Shown here in pieces: positions 34,066 through 45,899 of a stretch of 64,000 bases of DNA. The translations under genes and the position numbers were made by a program. Source of the stretch: Plakobranchus ocellatus. Lineage: Eukaryota; Mollusca; Gastropoda; Plakobranchidae. Position 1 is the first letter of the stretch, and the number at the start of each line of letters is the position of its first letter. The notes below the pieces were generated by a model. That model was not told the origin of the DNA and ran no database searches. It saw only the letters and a list, made by a program, of their open reading frames with translations. The DNA lies in the NCBI GenBank assembly GCA_019648995.1, contig BLXT01001848.1:3197523-3261522 (forward strand), in the 5' to 3' direction.

Positions 34066-37000
34066 CACTGCATAGCGTTTCGCCTTAAGTTACATTTTAG
34101 TTCACGCGGCTCAGTCAAGCAGCCCCTAAACCCTCCGTCAACTTAGGCGACTCAAACTTTGTTATAATGCACTGGCCGTACCTGGGGTCATCCATCAGAG
34201 CAGGTACCAGGCAGGTATCTGAACGGAGATAATAGCATCGTGCACACGCTAGCGCAATGGCCCGCCGCAATTTTGTAACAAAATAGAAAATTCCCTCTCT
34301 TCATCTCACAATATCTTCAAAACTACTCCTAGTATCAACATCGCTGTTTTTGGAATTATTTTCTATACACCTTATCTAAAACCCGCTGAGAATCCTATCT
34401 TATTATCTGTGAGTGTGATAAATGAATTTCTGAAGTCTTTATATCGTGAAATATTTTTATCTGAAATCCAGACTTGTTCGATTTAAATATTAATTATTAA
34501 AAAATGGAACGAGCAATTTTCTTTTTAAAATATGTTTTCAAATCTACGAAAGCTATAAATTTGAATGATGCAAGTTTTTTTACGTTAGATGCGTTAATAG
34601 TGTGTCATCTTTCTGTTTATTTTCCTCCTATTCCATTCAGATATACTGTATTCATTTTAAAATGGAGCATTCACTTGAATCTCATACACGTTGTATGAAT
34701 GAACTTTGTCGTATTTGTGGAAACCTCTGCTCCGTCAGCCGAAAGCAGAAAAAAAAACAATAATCTTTCGCATAAATGTATGCAATCTGCAGCTGATATT
34801 TTTTTAATTTTTGGACTTGATGTGAATCGTGATTGTGGCAGTATTTATTCAAAATATATTTGTGTTAAATGCTTTGCCAAGATCAAAGACATAAAAAAAA
34901 TTAAATAGCAGCGTTATTTTGGCAAAAGCCAAGGAAATTTTTCAACAAACTCAAAGTAAATGGTGTGCGTATCAACCCACAACCATAGAGAACTGTACAA
35001 TATGCAGTCACCAGTACAGCCTTGCCTGTGGCTGTATTAAATGCAAAACAACAACAGCCGATTCAACAGAGAGACATCACACACTCCAAGGAAACACACA
35101 TTCTACGACTGGACTTACAGATACAGACAACTTATATGATGAACACCACGACCAACCATGCACCAGCTCAAGTTTAGATGAAGGCCCAAACAATTTATTT
35201 ACACAAAACCATGACATTGCAACAACAGAGTTACATTCAACTTCCACCCGCAATACAGACATAAGCACCAACATATTTCCATCAGATGAGTCAGACACAT
35301 TCAATACATCTCCGAATAGCACTTTCATTGCAACATGCACTAGTTTTTATTCAAACACGAACAGTACTATCCAACCTTCTCCTGTCCCTGTTGCAGAATC
35401 AACACCAATAAAACCTACACAAACCAAAGATAGCTCCACATCCCCTATGATAAAAAATGAGATCACTTTTAGCCAGTCACTTAGCCTATCTCATGACACA
35501 CCATTAAGCAAAGAAGAGGAACAGCTCACTACACATTTAGTTAAAAGAAAATTAAATGCAGACCCCAAAAAACAAACCATACTATGCAAGACATCTGGCC
35601 AGCCCATGCCACTGCAAAGAGTTATAATACCAAGAAAAAACACGCAGTTAGAACACCAACAAAGAGGAAAAGGGCTAAGCTTTTACACTCAGTCAGGACA
35701 TTTGTAGCGGGAGATCCATGTAGCTCATCAGACACACAACTAGCATCAGAGTTAAAAAGAATACCAGTAGGTCGCAGACAAAACATCGCAACAAAGGTTT
35801 CACTTAAACAAAAGTTTAAAATTTCACGCCATCATACACTAGCAATGAAAGAGAAATTGGGTTTGAGTTGGAGACAGGGTAGAAAACATGGTAGTTTGCT
35901 TAAAAAGATAGGAATACAGACAGAAAATGAAAAATCAGTCCGTGAACTTTCTAGGGAAATAGTGTCAGATTTTGTGCATGTAGAGAATAGGTTATTTGTA
36001 AGGGAAGACACAACTGAGTATGAGGTACCATTAAGTAGGATAGTAGATTTATTTAGGTTTGTAGACAGTTTGCTAGATTTATATGATAAACAAAACTTGC
36101 TCACATGGCGGGGGGGATCTATTCCACAAGATGAGATTTGGGTGAAAATTGGGGGGGATCACAGGAAAAATTCATTAAAATTTACATTACAGATAGCCAA
36201 CACAGCCAAACCAAATGCACGCCACAACACAGTAGTCATAGCCATTGCATCAGTTCGCGACACACATGACAACATAGTTCGATTTTTAGACGGTGGCTTG
36301 GCTAGTGATCTCAAAGCACTTCAGTCCCATTCTTGGAGAAACAAAAAACTTAAGGTTTCTCTGAATGGTGACTATGAATTTTTGTGCAAAATTTATGGCC
36401 TCTCAGGTCCATCAGGCACTTATCCATGTCTGTGGTGCCTGATGCCACGACGAAGTATGCATGAACCCAATGATCAATGTCAACCTAGATCATTGGAAAG
36501 CTTACTCGCCGACAATTCTTCTTTTCTTAACAATTCTTCTGGCAAGAAAGAAGTTGCTAAGTATCACAACGCTCTGCACACACCCTTGTTAGACATACAG
36601 TTAGATAGTGTTAGCCCTCCTTACCTTCACATTTTACTAGGAATCGTTCTAAAAAAATCATAAATTGTTAGAAGACGCAGCACACAATTTAGACATAGAA
36701 ATAGCAACACAAAGACACGAGTTCCTGACGCCTTTGGGGCAAACTTTGAAAAAGTATGGCTCACACTGGCATCAGGTTCAAGATTTAGAAAATAAATTGC
36801 AACACGAGGAAGGCTGTTTAGTTTTTAGTGAGACACAATCACAAATTGACAAACATGCGCAAAACATACACGAAACAGAGCAACTTCTTTCTTCCATTTC
36901 ACACAAAGCCCTCACACCTAGAACAGGCCCAGTTACCTCTACATTAGACACAGTACTTAACAAACATAGAATTACACCACAGGCATATCATAGTAGATCT

Positions 37001-38195
37001 TTCGTAGGGAACCATTGTCACAAATACCTCCAACCAAATGTTTACAAAGACCTCACAGAAACAATCGTCTAACAAACGCAAACTCTCACAAGCAATCCAT
37101 TCCTCATGACAAAGCATGCACCATCCAAATAACATTTAACGACCTTAACAATGCTTTCCGTACTGTTCACAACGCCATATCTCACACGAAACCTATAGAT
37201 CCCAACTCTTTAACAGACATACACGCAGCAATAGACAATTACATGACAATTTACAGAAGAATGTTCCCTCACAAAGTCATTCCAAAACAATATTTAATGG
37301 GGAAACACTGCATTCCACACATTAAAAAATACATGTTCGGACTGGGCCTCCTCGGAGAGCAGGGAACAGAAAACAGCCACCAAACGATTGCACACATAGA
37401 AAAACATCGAGCACATGGCTTTACAAATCATCTTAAGAAACTACACCACATATTAACAGAGCACCTTCTACAAATCGCACCTGCTCTCCGAAGATAGGAC
37501 TCTGTGATATAATACTTATTAAACTGTGATATATATTTATTAAATTGTGATATATATTTACTATACTGTGATAATTATTTATATATGAAATTTCATCTTT
37601 TATTTATTCTATTATAAAAATTACGTATTTGGATCATCAAGTACCAAAATCATTCATATATCGCTATATAAGTTATCGTCTCATTAAAAACCGCTAGCTT
37701 GGTTATGAATGGTGTTGGCAATATTAGCAGTGATATATGAACAATCGGCTTGCTTGTAAAAAGTATTCCATCTAACCTAATGAAACTTGGTGAGTGCAAA
37801 GATAAATATTCTTTAATCTTTGTCCTAAAATTTCAAAAACATTGACCGTTCCTGTTTTCTTTCAAAGGGCTCTAAATAAATGCCCTTTATATATATTTAT
37901 AATGCAATTAATAGATTATTTTATAACCTGATTATACAAAAACTATTTGAGGTATTGTTTTCATTCTTTCTCTTGCACCACCTTTGTCTTGTGCATTTTT
38001 ATATCTATAAAAAATTAGAGAACTCACTCTATTTATCTTGTTCTACGATATCACTAAAACAAGGGCATAAACCTAATAAAACAGTGCATGCACAGCCCCT
38101 GCCGGGACAACCTGACCTGACCTTTACCTGGCGGGGTCAGGTTACAGGCTCGGCCCGGGCCGACTGAGCTAAAATAGCGGCAATGCTACGCTGTG
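34066..38195 (+). mobile_element. RAG1-N-like CMC-type DNA transposon (N-RAG-TP-like)
   Basis: Inward termini are CACTGCATAGCGTTTCGCC (left) and CACAGCGTAGCATTGCCGC (right), 13 of 19 matching, each followed by an ATTTTAGYT block. GGGG precedes and GGGGG follows. Restoring the LINE reading CSADPP-x-CVNC across the site implies about 3 duplicated G, which fits the 2-4 bp of CMC elements (EnSpm/CACTA, Mirage, Chapaev). It encodes an N-terminal Cys region like that of RAG1 and a DDE-type core (34662-37497). About 570 bp precedes the coding region. About 700 bp of AT-rich sequence follows, with imperfect repeats of TTAAACTGTGATATATATT at 37505-37580. CAC at both ends is also the invariant start of the RAG recombination heptamer (CACAGTG). 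Confidence 0.88.
34662..37497 (+). pseudogene. RAG1-N/CMC-type transposase, frame-shifted
   Basis: The likely start is ATG at 34662. The N-terminal region holds CRICGN (34707-34724), then SAADIFLIFGLDVNRD, SIYSKYICVKCFAKI (CVKC at 34861-34872), and SKWCAYQPTTIENCTIC (CTIC at 34994-35005). RAG1 has CRICGN, a DLIAKVFRIDV..SIHP..FC..C block and W.PH.P.CDIC in the same order. A Ser/Thr-rich linker follows. Core: Asp of IGGDH (36157), Asp of NGDYEFL (36370), GLSGPSGTYPCLWCL with CxxC at 36427-36438, LHILLGI, and Glu in LLGEQGTE (37357-37371). These match the D, D, CxxC, E order of RAG1/CMC cores. Six overlapping frames are needed. Shifts lie near 34755, 34895, 35580-35705, 36650 and 37060, three of them in A-runs. 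It is either a recent pseudogene or partly an assembly artefact. Confidence 0.87.
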
Positions 38196-38505
38196 GGGGG
38201 TCAGCCGAACAGTCACGTTCTACATGACCACCCTTGCCACATCTAACGCATACAGCAGCAGGTTTCTTACACCTGTCCTTGCCGTGGCCATAGCGTTGGC
38301 ACTTATAGCAGCGCATCGGGATCGGAACGTACGGTCTGACATGGAGAGTCAGGTACCCCGCACGTATTCTACTTGGCGGCTTCAGGCTATCAAAGATCAG
38401 GACGATGGTGTCGGTCTGAATTTTGTCCTCACCCGACGCAACTTGATGCGCCGAGCGTGAGTGACGCCATTCGGGTCCTCCACCATCTTTTCCTCCGAGC
38501 AACAC
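38196..38505 (-). pseudogene. LINE ORF1, N-terminal part before the insertion
   Basis: The minus strand reads GEDKIQTDTIVLIFDSLKPP, then two CCHC knuckles: CYKCQRYGHGKDRC and CVRCGKGGHVERDC, then SADPP where the DNA transposon interrupts. The matching third knuckle resumes at 34040. The RNA-binding ORF1 of I-like LINEs usually has three knuckles, as here. Confidence 0.87.
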
Positions 38506-38565
38506 TGAAGATCACGACTGCGAATCACTCCCTTGGAACTGTTCAGACTCTTGTGGCTTGAAAGG

Positions 38566-38782
38566 TAACTATGGAGTCTATGTTATCTTGAGACATAGGA
38601 GGCATAAGAAAAATAGCTCAAATTAACTTTATTAGATTTGTAGAATGCTAATGTTTGAAGACCTAAGTGCAAGCAACAATTAGCAAAACTGCATAGTGTG
38701 AGAACTGGTGTATATATTCTTCAGGAAGGGAGTTTGCACCTTCTGATGTTACCCTTGGTGGAATGGTGGGTGTGATGTTGTG
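38566..38782. other. TRAF intron 4, short unassigned stretch
   Basis: Nothing recognised. It ends with GTTGTG, one copy of the target duplication of the next element. Confidence 0.3.
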
Positions 38783-39604
38783 CTGGCCCCCCCCCCAGAC
38801 AATTGGGTTTTTTTTGCTAAGAACTGCAAGAGATTGCAATTTTTGTGATTTTATGCAATGTCTTGCAATTTTAAAGAAAAAGTACACAGATGACATACGT
38901 TCAGTTCACTTGTAGGCTAGCAGTAGACCTTCTATCAGGCATTCATCATGGACAAATTCTTACTGAAGTCTAACCAAAATATGGTATTAAGACAAAGGCC
39001 ACAGGTCGTCACCAAGAGTTTGCCACAGGAAGAGGCAATTAGCGAACAGTGGTGAGAATTCGTCCACCACAGCGAAGCTGCAAACAATGATAACCCCTGT
39101 CTTTCAGGGTCCAGCATGATGTTCAAATGTCAATCTTATCAGTAAACCCTCATCTCTTCTGGCATTAGTGTCCGATGACCTTCCTAACCTGGCTGCTCTT
39201 GCTAAGCCACTTATTTGATCACTTATACATTCAGCTGATGCCAAAGGTTGTTTCTCTATTTACAGCCTCATTCAATCCCCTAGAGGGTGAAGCCTGAATC
39301 AGAATATGAAGCGTCTTTGTTTTCTTGCCCACAACCAGTTTGTTGGCCAAGTTTTTCAGATTTAATGAAATTGTGTGTATTTTATGGTTGTTTATAGATC
39401 TTTACAATGTAACACACTGCATTGCAATTGTGTATTTTTTTTATTAAATGTGCTTTGTGAAAAAACTAAAAAAATTTCTCTTTTTATGTTGGAAACTTGT
39501 TTGTGACCTAGAGAGGTTGCAATTTTTTTCCAGTTTTTAGGATGATAATATTGCATTTTTTTGCATTATTTTTCTTTACAAAATGTTATTTTCCGCAGGG
39601 CCAG
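38783..39604 (+). mobile_element. Small hAT-superfamily element with 6-bp target duplication
   Basis: The termini read inward CTGGCCC (left) and CTGGCCCTGCGG (right). GTTGTG flanks both sides exactly (38777-38782 and 39605-39610). Subterminal DNA is rich in TTGCAATTTTT motifs. A short N-terminal start (MDKFLLKSNQN, from 38949) and a C-terminal dimerisation motif (SADAKGCFSIYSLIQSPRG, 39232-39290) survive. The catalytic core is deleted. The right end is like that of the element at 53760-57853 (CTGGCATCGCGGAAAA). Confidence 0.87.
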
Positions 39605-41510
39605 GTTGTGCCAAAGACAGATTTTTGGGCTGAGCATTGTTGCCACTGCTCATGTCATGGTGGGTTTGCTGAGCAGAATAGTCAACTAGATAGGCCTTGA
39701 AATTCCCTTATTATTTGTGTAACACACAGGGATTTTCCAAAACAAAAGTCTTACACCATTGCTCAAAAATGTGCCTTTAAATCAATGATTTGTGAATGAA
39801 ATTGAGCTTATTTTTTTAGCATAGTAGTTTGTTGTTTTTTATAAATTGAAATAAAATACTTGAGATTTATATTTTACTTAATCTTTTGAGGATATCCTAT
39901 ATCCGTTCAGCGGTTCAAAAATAGTAAACTTTTTTTTCGCCGGGGCGTAAAAAAACATAATCCTTCTCTCAGGTCGCCCAATCAGCTGATCGCGTGGTTT
40001 ATAAAAGCAGACAAAAAGGAGACATAATAGCTTTTTTGAAGCTTTACCACCTTTTGACCTCTGCTTACAAATGAAACATATTTTCTCAACTTAAAATATG
40101 TACTACAGTTAATCTGTGGGCTTTAATGTTGGAAGTGCATGATAATTTCATTCATAGATAGAGGTTTTTTAAATGAAAGAAATCATAAAACATGCCTTAT
40201 CCTACTAAAATGATGGAATACACTAATTTAAAGGAAGTGCTGCTATTTGTCTTTTTTTGCAATTTTTCGAATTTTTTAACCTTAACCATGGAGAAGAATA
40301 ATTTTTTATATTATATCTGAAAGCTTGAGATATTACATAAACTTAGTGCATAGTTAATTAGTAATGAAGTTGATAGAACTTTTGCGCTTTTATACACATT
40401 GGTCAATCTACACACCCAACTTTTGCCTGTGAGGCATAACTAACAGAGCGTAATAAAGCGCAAAATCCATCTCACCACTCCCCACCTGGCGTTGGTCTAG
40501 GGTGTACAAGGGTTATATTATTATGATCTTGTGATTCATTGACAAAACTCTACACAAACAGCGGCAACTCTATAATCATCTTTGGTTAGGTATACGATTT
40601 AATTGTGATAGATTACATGGGTGTGAATGCAAGCTTTCTCCAGTCTTTATTGCTTCTCATTGAGTTCTAGTACATGTACATTAGTCACTGTTTGGAAAGT
40701 TCTAACTGATAGGGGGCTTATGGAAAATGAATTATGCACAAAGATTGCATTTATCCGTTTAAGTTTCAACAGGAATGTCCGACTTTGTAAATTTAGTTAT
40801 TTGAGAAAGATTTATCGTTTTTGATAGCCCATCTTCCCTGGGTACTTGCTATAACCTTAATCGTGTTTCTGATAATAATCACCCTCGATGATTTTTAATG
40901 GGCTTCCTTTATAGAAATGATGTTATACCTTTTCAAGCCTCTAGGTGAAAATAGCCAAGTGCAACTTTATAATGGTTTTCCCTGATCGCCACATAAATGT
41001 TCATACCTGTGATTAGGATTTTCATAGTGTTCGTATATTGGAATGAGAAAAGCCCATTGTTTGTAACAGAAATAATCTTCAATAATATGGCACTTTCCTT
41101 CCATGGATCCCATACACTAGATTTATTCTGACAACTCTCATCCTCTCTCAGGATGGACCTTACAAGAGATGCAAGATGTAGGCACTAATGATAACCCTCA
41201 TGAAATTTTCTTCTTGTTATTATTTTTTTTTCTGTGAGTTTTATTTGGGGTCTTTTCAGCAAACCCCTATCTTAAAGTTTTACTAAATGTGTTATACGCA
41301 CAAAATGTTCTTGCTCATTAAAATGATATATTTGTCCATAGAAGTGTGTACCTAAGTTCAAATTAACATCAATTAAAAACTCGATCAATTCTGAATCCAA
41401 TGGTATGTAATATGAGGGTACTCCTTTACAAACAAGCAGTATACCAGAACATAATGAGGAGCATAACACGATCTTTAATTTTTTCCCCAAAACTTCTGGC
41501 CTCCTGAGTT
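39605..41510. other. TRAF intron 4, unassigned part with a promoter-like motif pair
   Basis: No coding sequence recognised. CCCAATCAG (about 39977) lies about 20 bp before TTTATAAAAG (39998-40007), which looks like a CCAAT box and TATA box on the plus strand. Nothing downstream supports a gene, so it may be chance or part of an unknown element. Confidence 0.25.
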
Positions 41511-41632
41511 ACTACTTACTACTACTAGTAATACTTCTATTTTTACTATTACCACTACTAGTACTGCTACTACAACTACTACTACTGCTGCTGCTGCTAC
41601 TACTACTACTACTACTTCTACTACTCCTACTA
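41511..41632. repeat. (ACT)n trinucleotide microsatellite
   Basis: An imperfect ACT/CTA repeat with GCT interruptions over about 120 bp. Confidence 0.92.
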
Positions 41633-44023
41633 AATGTGGCCACAAATATTTTAAAGTGTTTTTTTACTTTTTTTTATGCAGTTCAATTCCACCAAACTGA
41701 CTATCCTTTGACATCACTAGGCTATCACACCATATTTTTCTTAGCCTGAGTAGCATTCTAAGCCTACCATCTCATGTGTTAAGTCCAGCATTATCTTGCC
41801 TAACCAAGTAAGCACCACTAACTGCACCACAAGCCGCAAACATGGGACTAAGTTTTATGTCATCACAATTCGCAGTGACAGGCCCTTTTGGAGGAAGTTA
41901 TGGCTAGTCTCCTATCTAGATGGGGCATAAAGAGGGTACTATCATGTAGCAAAGTAAAAATGGGGATGGGGGCAAAAAATCAATGCCTTCAGAAGAGAGC
42001 GAAGAGGAAAAGAAAACAAAAAAAGAGGGGTATAGGTTGATTGGAACAGAAGGTGGGAATGTAAGTCAAGAGTTTAATCAGCCTGACTAGAAAAGTCAGA
42101 GAGGCAAATGACATGCTTAGTGGTCAATGGAGAAGAGTAGCAGATAGGAGCTATTAGGGGAATAGATCTTTCCGAATATTTATATCTAATCTAGGGGAAA
42201 GGAACATAGAGATAGAGAAAGCGAGAGAGAGAGAATGATAGGTATGTCTGTAAATCTGAGTTAAAATGTTGGCGCAAACTACTGAATGATTTTTGTCCAT
42301 TATAAATTGTTCACTTCTCTTAAACTTTCCATTATATATTTCATTCATATTGCTTTTGTTTAAATGCTTAAAAACATCTTCTTTTGTTCAATGGCTAGAG
42401 CAGAAAGGACACTTCAAACCACACAAAATGAGGGAAAATGCTTTTTCTTTCCTTTACTCCTTTTCTGGAAAGTATTGAGGGGGGGAGCAGGAGCCTGTAA
42501 GACAAAAGTTTTCTTTATTTTTCTATTAAGTCACTGGTTTTTTTTTGCCATTATTTCCTTATTTTTCAGATATCTTTAAGAAATAAACTTTGAAAAGTGG
42601 ATTTTAAAAATAAAGAGTTTGTAATACAACATGTCGATTGAAATTTTTTAATAATTAGGTTTTTTACATTTTCTCAAAATTGAGTTGATTTTTTTTTTTT
42701 ACATTTTTCACAAAAATTATTTTATTAGTGGGTGGATTTGGTCAGAAGTTGATATAGTTGTTCAGAAACATGTGCCACACAAACAATATGACCAATATTT
42801 TAATATTGTGTGAATATTATTCTCTTTGAAAAAAATAAATCCAAAGAAGTGTCAAAATTAGACATTCTAAACAGCAATCTTTAAGAAAAATTCTTTTCGG
42901 TACATAGGTCAAATATAAAAAAAATTCTCTGATCGTTTGTAAAGGACCATCTCTAGATTATGTAAACCAAATTTTAAGTTAACTCTTAGAGAGGCGAATT
43001 TTCAGTATCTGCGAGGTCCCCCAGAGGCGAATTTATTTGGAGTTTTTGAAAAATTAAAAGGTGTTATACAAAAATTCACATAACTTTTTTTTATTTTTCA
43101 ACATAATGCTACAAACCATGCACCAATGGAAGGAAACTGCACACAGATTCACATGAAATAAAAATTTATGCCACCAACCTTTTTGTTGTTTATATTTGAT
43201 TTTTATGTGTTTCAGTGTGTTACTCCATGGTTCTAGTAGTGGAGGCGATGCTTCTCAATACCAGCCATTTGCTAGATCTACATCTAAATCTTGATCTCCA
43301 GGAGCTTGAACCATAAACTCAGACTTCCTAACAAGTCCACTAAGTATCAACCATATATCTTGTACAAATTCATCACTATCAATGCCATTATCGTCTGCAT
43401 ACAGTTCCTCAAACAAGTCAGGAATTGGGACCCATCCAGCCATGATTTTCAACAGCATAGCACACATTCAGCTTCACATTTGTTTACTTCTCAATTTCCA
43501 ATCCAATCTAAGTCGTGGACTGCCAGTCCTAATAGTTTGAGAAAGGGGAATCCCCTTAAAAATGTAAGTTAGCCTTTTCTGGTTGTTCCGTGTTTGTAAT
43601 ATTGCATACTGGAGCACTAGACTTGGTGTAGTGCTATCACGACTACAGTCGGATAATCTCTAGGAGCCCATATAGACCACCAATCTGTCGGTAACAGTGT
43701 CAGTTTTAGTCATTCAAAAAATTACTCCAAAATCCAAAATGGACGCAGTTGCAAATGAAAAATTTTTTACGGTAGATTTCACATATTCATTGCATAAAGG
43801 CCATTTGAATAAAGTTTCATTCCTCTATTAGCATTACTTTAGAAATTGAATCTGAGGTATAGCTTCCCCTCTTAAAGTGTTTCATCAGTACTGTATCTTG
43901 AATTTGTGAACAAAATACAAGTAGGGAAATAGATTAAAGCAAACAACATGAAAATATGACATATAAGCAAAATATCAAAACTGCAAGACAATAATGATTT
44001 GACAAATTAAATTAAATACAAAC
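41633..44023. other. TRAF intron 4, last part before the exon
   Basis: AT-rich. A minus-strand frame at 43255-43467 (IPDLFEELYADDNGIDSDEF, acidic) looks protein-like but I do not recognise it. GAGGCGAATTT occurs twice at about 42991 and 43024. Confidence 0.3.
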
Positions 44024-44239
44024 CGGGCCTGAGTAAAAAGCAGGAGAGTACAGGCTGGTGGTCTGGCCACTGATAGCTTCCCTCTTTTTGCCCTCAAAAC
44101 CTGAGATCTTCCAAAGGATTGTGCCATCATAGCGAGCCATTTCTTGGGCAGCAAGCCTCATCTCCAGGTCAGCCAGGGCTGCATCTTTCAGCTGGAGCTG
44201 CTGCTGCTGCTGCCGAATCTGGGCCTCAAGCTCATCTAA
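44024..44239 (-). CDS. TRAF: TRAF adaptor exon (end of coiled coil and start of MATH)
   Basis: A 216-bp exon, phase 0 at both ends. Acceptor CCATTTCGGAGTAG, donor GGCCCG|GTTTGT. The first half is a heptad-rich helix, LDELEAQIRQQQQQLQLKD then LADLEMRLAAQEMA. Five CAG codons encode a short Gln run. The second half, RYDGTILWKISGFEGKKREA then SLYSPAFYSGP, is the opening of the TRAF-C/MATH domain (W-K-I, Y-S-P-x-F-Y). A coiled coil joined to MATH within one exon is what defines a TRAF rather than another MATH protein. The next exon (21866-21997) continues CGYKMC. Confidence 0.96.
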
Positions 44240-45758
44240 CTACTCCGAAATGGAAGAGAAGTTAAATGCTCCTTACATTAAGACAACTTATTAACAACTT
44301 TTCTAAAGAACTATTTCATTTTCTGATATAAGATCAAACATCTTGATAAAGGTCCTAATGGGTTGGAAGTTTGAACGAAAATGAGGAAGTTTATGTTCAT
44401 TTTGCCTTCCTTTCCTGCTTTGTTCAAATGGTCAAAATGCCTCTATGTATGAATCATTACATCTCTGGTCCTTGACCAAGATCATAAGATTAAATTTTTT
44501 CCAACATCTATGCTTCAAAATGCATCTAGCAACTCATTAAGACTGGTATTACTACAAATTTCACTTCACAATATACCTTTCCTCATTGAGTACACCCTCA
44601 AACATTGAAAATACTCATAAATGGAATGAAGAGACCAAAACGAACAAAATGCAAAAAAGGCTGATAAAATCAGAGCATCAGAACTGCAAAGAGCAATGAA
44701 AAGCAATAAACTATTAAAAGTTTATTCAATTTGCTAACAACATGTTCTGCAGCCCTTCCCAAGCTTTTCCCACCAATCTAATTGTCAAAGGGTCAAAATG
44801 CATTTTGAAAAAGTTTTAAAAGATCTTTTTTTAAAACATTCATTAAGACTGCAATAAGCTTGTGTTGGTGGTGATATTGAGGTAAATTAGGGGCCTTCAT
44901 TATTCATTGTTCTTTACATATTTATGTATATAGATGAACAGAAAGCAGAGAAAGACAAAAAAAAATTTTAATTACATAAATTTGGGATTGCTTTGATCAA
45001 ACAGGATTAATTTCACACTCTCTGTAAGAGAATTTACAATGAATAGATTACCCACAATGCAAGCCATTAAAAGGTACATTGAGAATGGGATGAGAAATTA
45101 AAGAAGACAGTTTCAACAGCAGCAATGTTACAGCCAACAGGAGTACGTAATAGATAAAAATTTAATATAGATCTGAAAAGAATGATAAGGATCCAATTTA
45201 AATGCGTTTCCTGTCTTATAATTACTCAAAAATGTAAGATTTTTCATTGAAATTGAGATGCTGAAATCCACTGAAAACACGGACAGCAGTCGCCAGCTAT
45301 GCATAAGAAATTGCATTTATCTATCAATGAAGTATAAGAAGACTAAAAGAGCGTATTTACTTTTCCTTGAGTTCATATTTTGGGGAAAAAAATTGGAAGA
45401 ACAAATATAAAATTACACAAATACATAAGAGTAAAGGAAAAAAAAGTACATTCTCTGATGCTCAGCCAATTTATCTGAATTACTTTAACAACCAATGCAA
45501 CAAGGTTTTTTAATCCATGGTTCCCCAAGAAACAGTACTTAATGACAAAATTAGGTATTAGTTTATTAAAACAGTTTACATAATATTTCATGACATAATT
45601 ATAACCCACAATGACTCGTAATATTTGGATAAAAGTAGGTGATTTTCAAATCTATCAAATGTAAAATATACATGCCTATTACTTCAGGACAAACTTTCAC
45701 TTTGTGAAGACAACAAAACTTACTCACTCTGACTTGTTTGTGAAAGAACAGAGTTTAC
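44240..45758. other. TRAF intron 3
   Basis: 1.5 kb, AT-rich, no element recognised. Confidence 0.6.
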
Positions 45759-45899
45759 CTGAGCTTGTTGCTGTCTGTAGTGTCCCTCCATTGCATGCAA
45801 AGAGTTGATCACTTTGTCCAATTCATGGTGAATCACACCCAAAACAGGTTCCATCAATTTTAAACTGGCTTTGGCTGCCCCCTCTGGTGACACTTTGGG
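45759..45899 (-). CDS. TRAF: TRAF adaptor exon (coiled coil)
   Basis: A 141-bp exon, phase 0. Acceptor AACTTTTGCAG, donor GCTCAG|GTAAAC (near consensus). It encodes PKVSPEGAAKASLKLMEPVL, then IHHELDKVINSLHAMEGHYR and QQQAQ. A Gly/Pro-containing start is followed by a regular amphipathic helix with hydrophobic residues at heptad spacing. It runs directly into LDELEAQI of the next exon, giving a long continuous coiled coil. The sequence is not diagnostic by itself. It is assigned from position, phase and splice sites. Confidence 0.85.

Larger units (their letters stand above)
29590..38565 (-). mobile_element. I-superfamily LINE (RNase H-bearing), split by a DNA transposon
   Basis: Minus strand, 5' to 3'. 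ORF1 with CCHC zinc knuckles is at about 38505-38196, then a 4.13-kb insertion, then the third knuckle and the rest of ORF1 at 34065-33438. Next come apurinic-type endonuclease (33310-32731), reverse transcriptase (32156-31450), a thumb/connection region to about 30911, RNase H (30728-30222), a Cys/His-containing C-terminus (30091-29774), and a 3' tail of AATC repeats near 29590. Excluding the insert it is about 4.8 kb. RNase H plus three CCHC knuckles points to the I superfamily (Nimb/I-like). Several stops and frameshifts make it inactive, and the 5' end looks truncated near 38565. It lies in the same orientation as the host TRAF gene. Confidence 0.9.
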
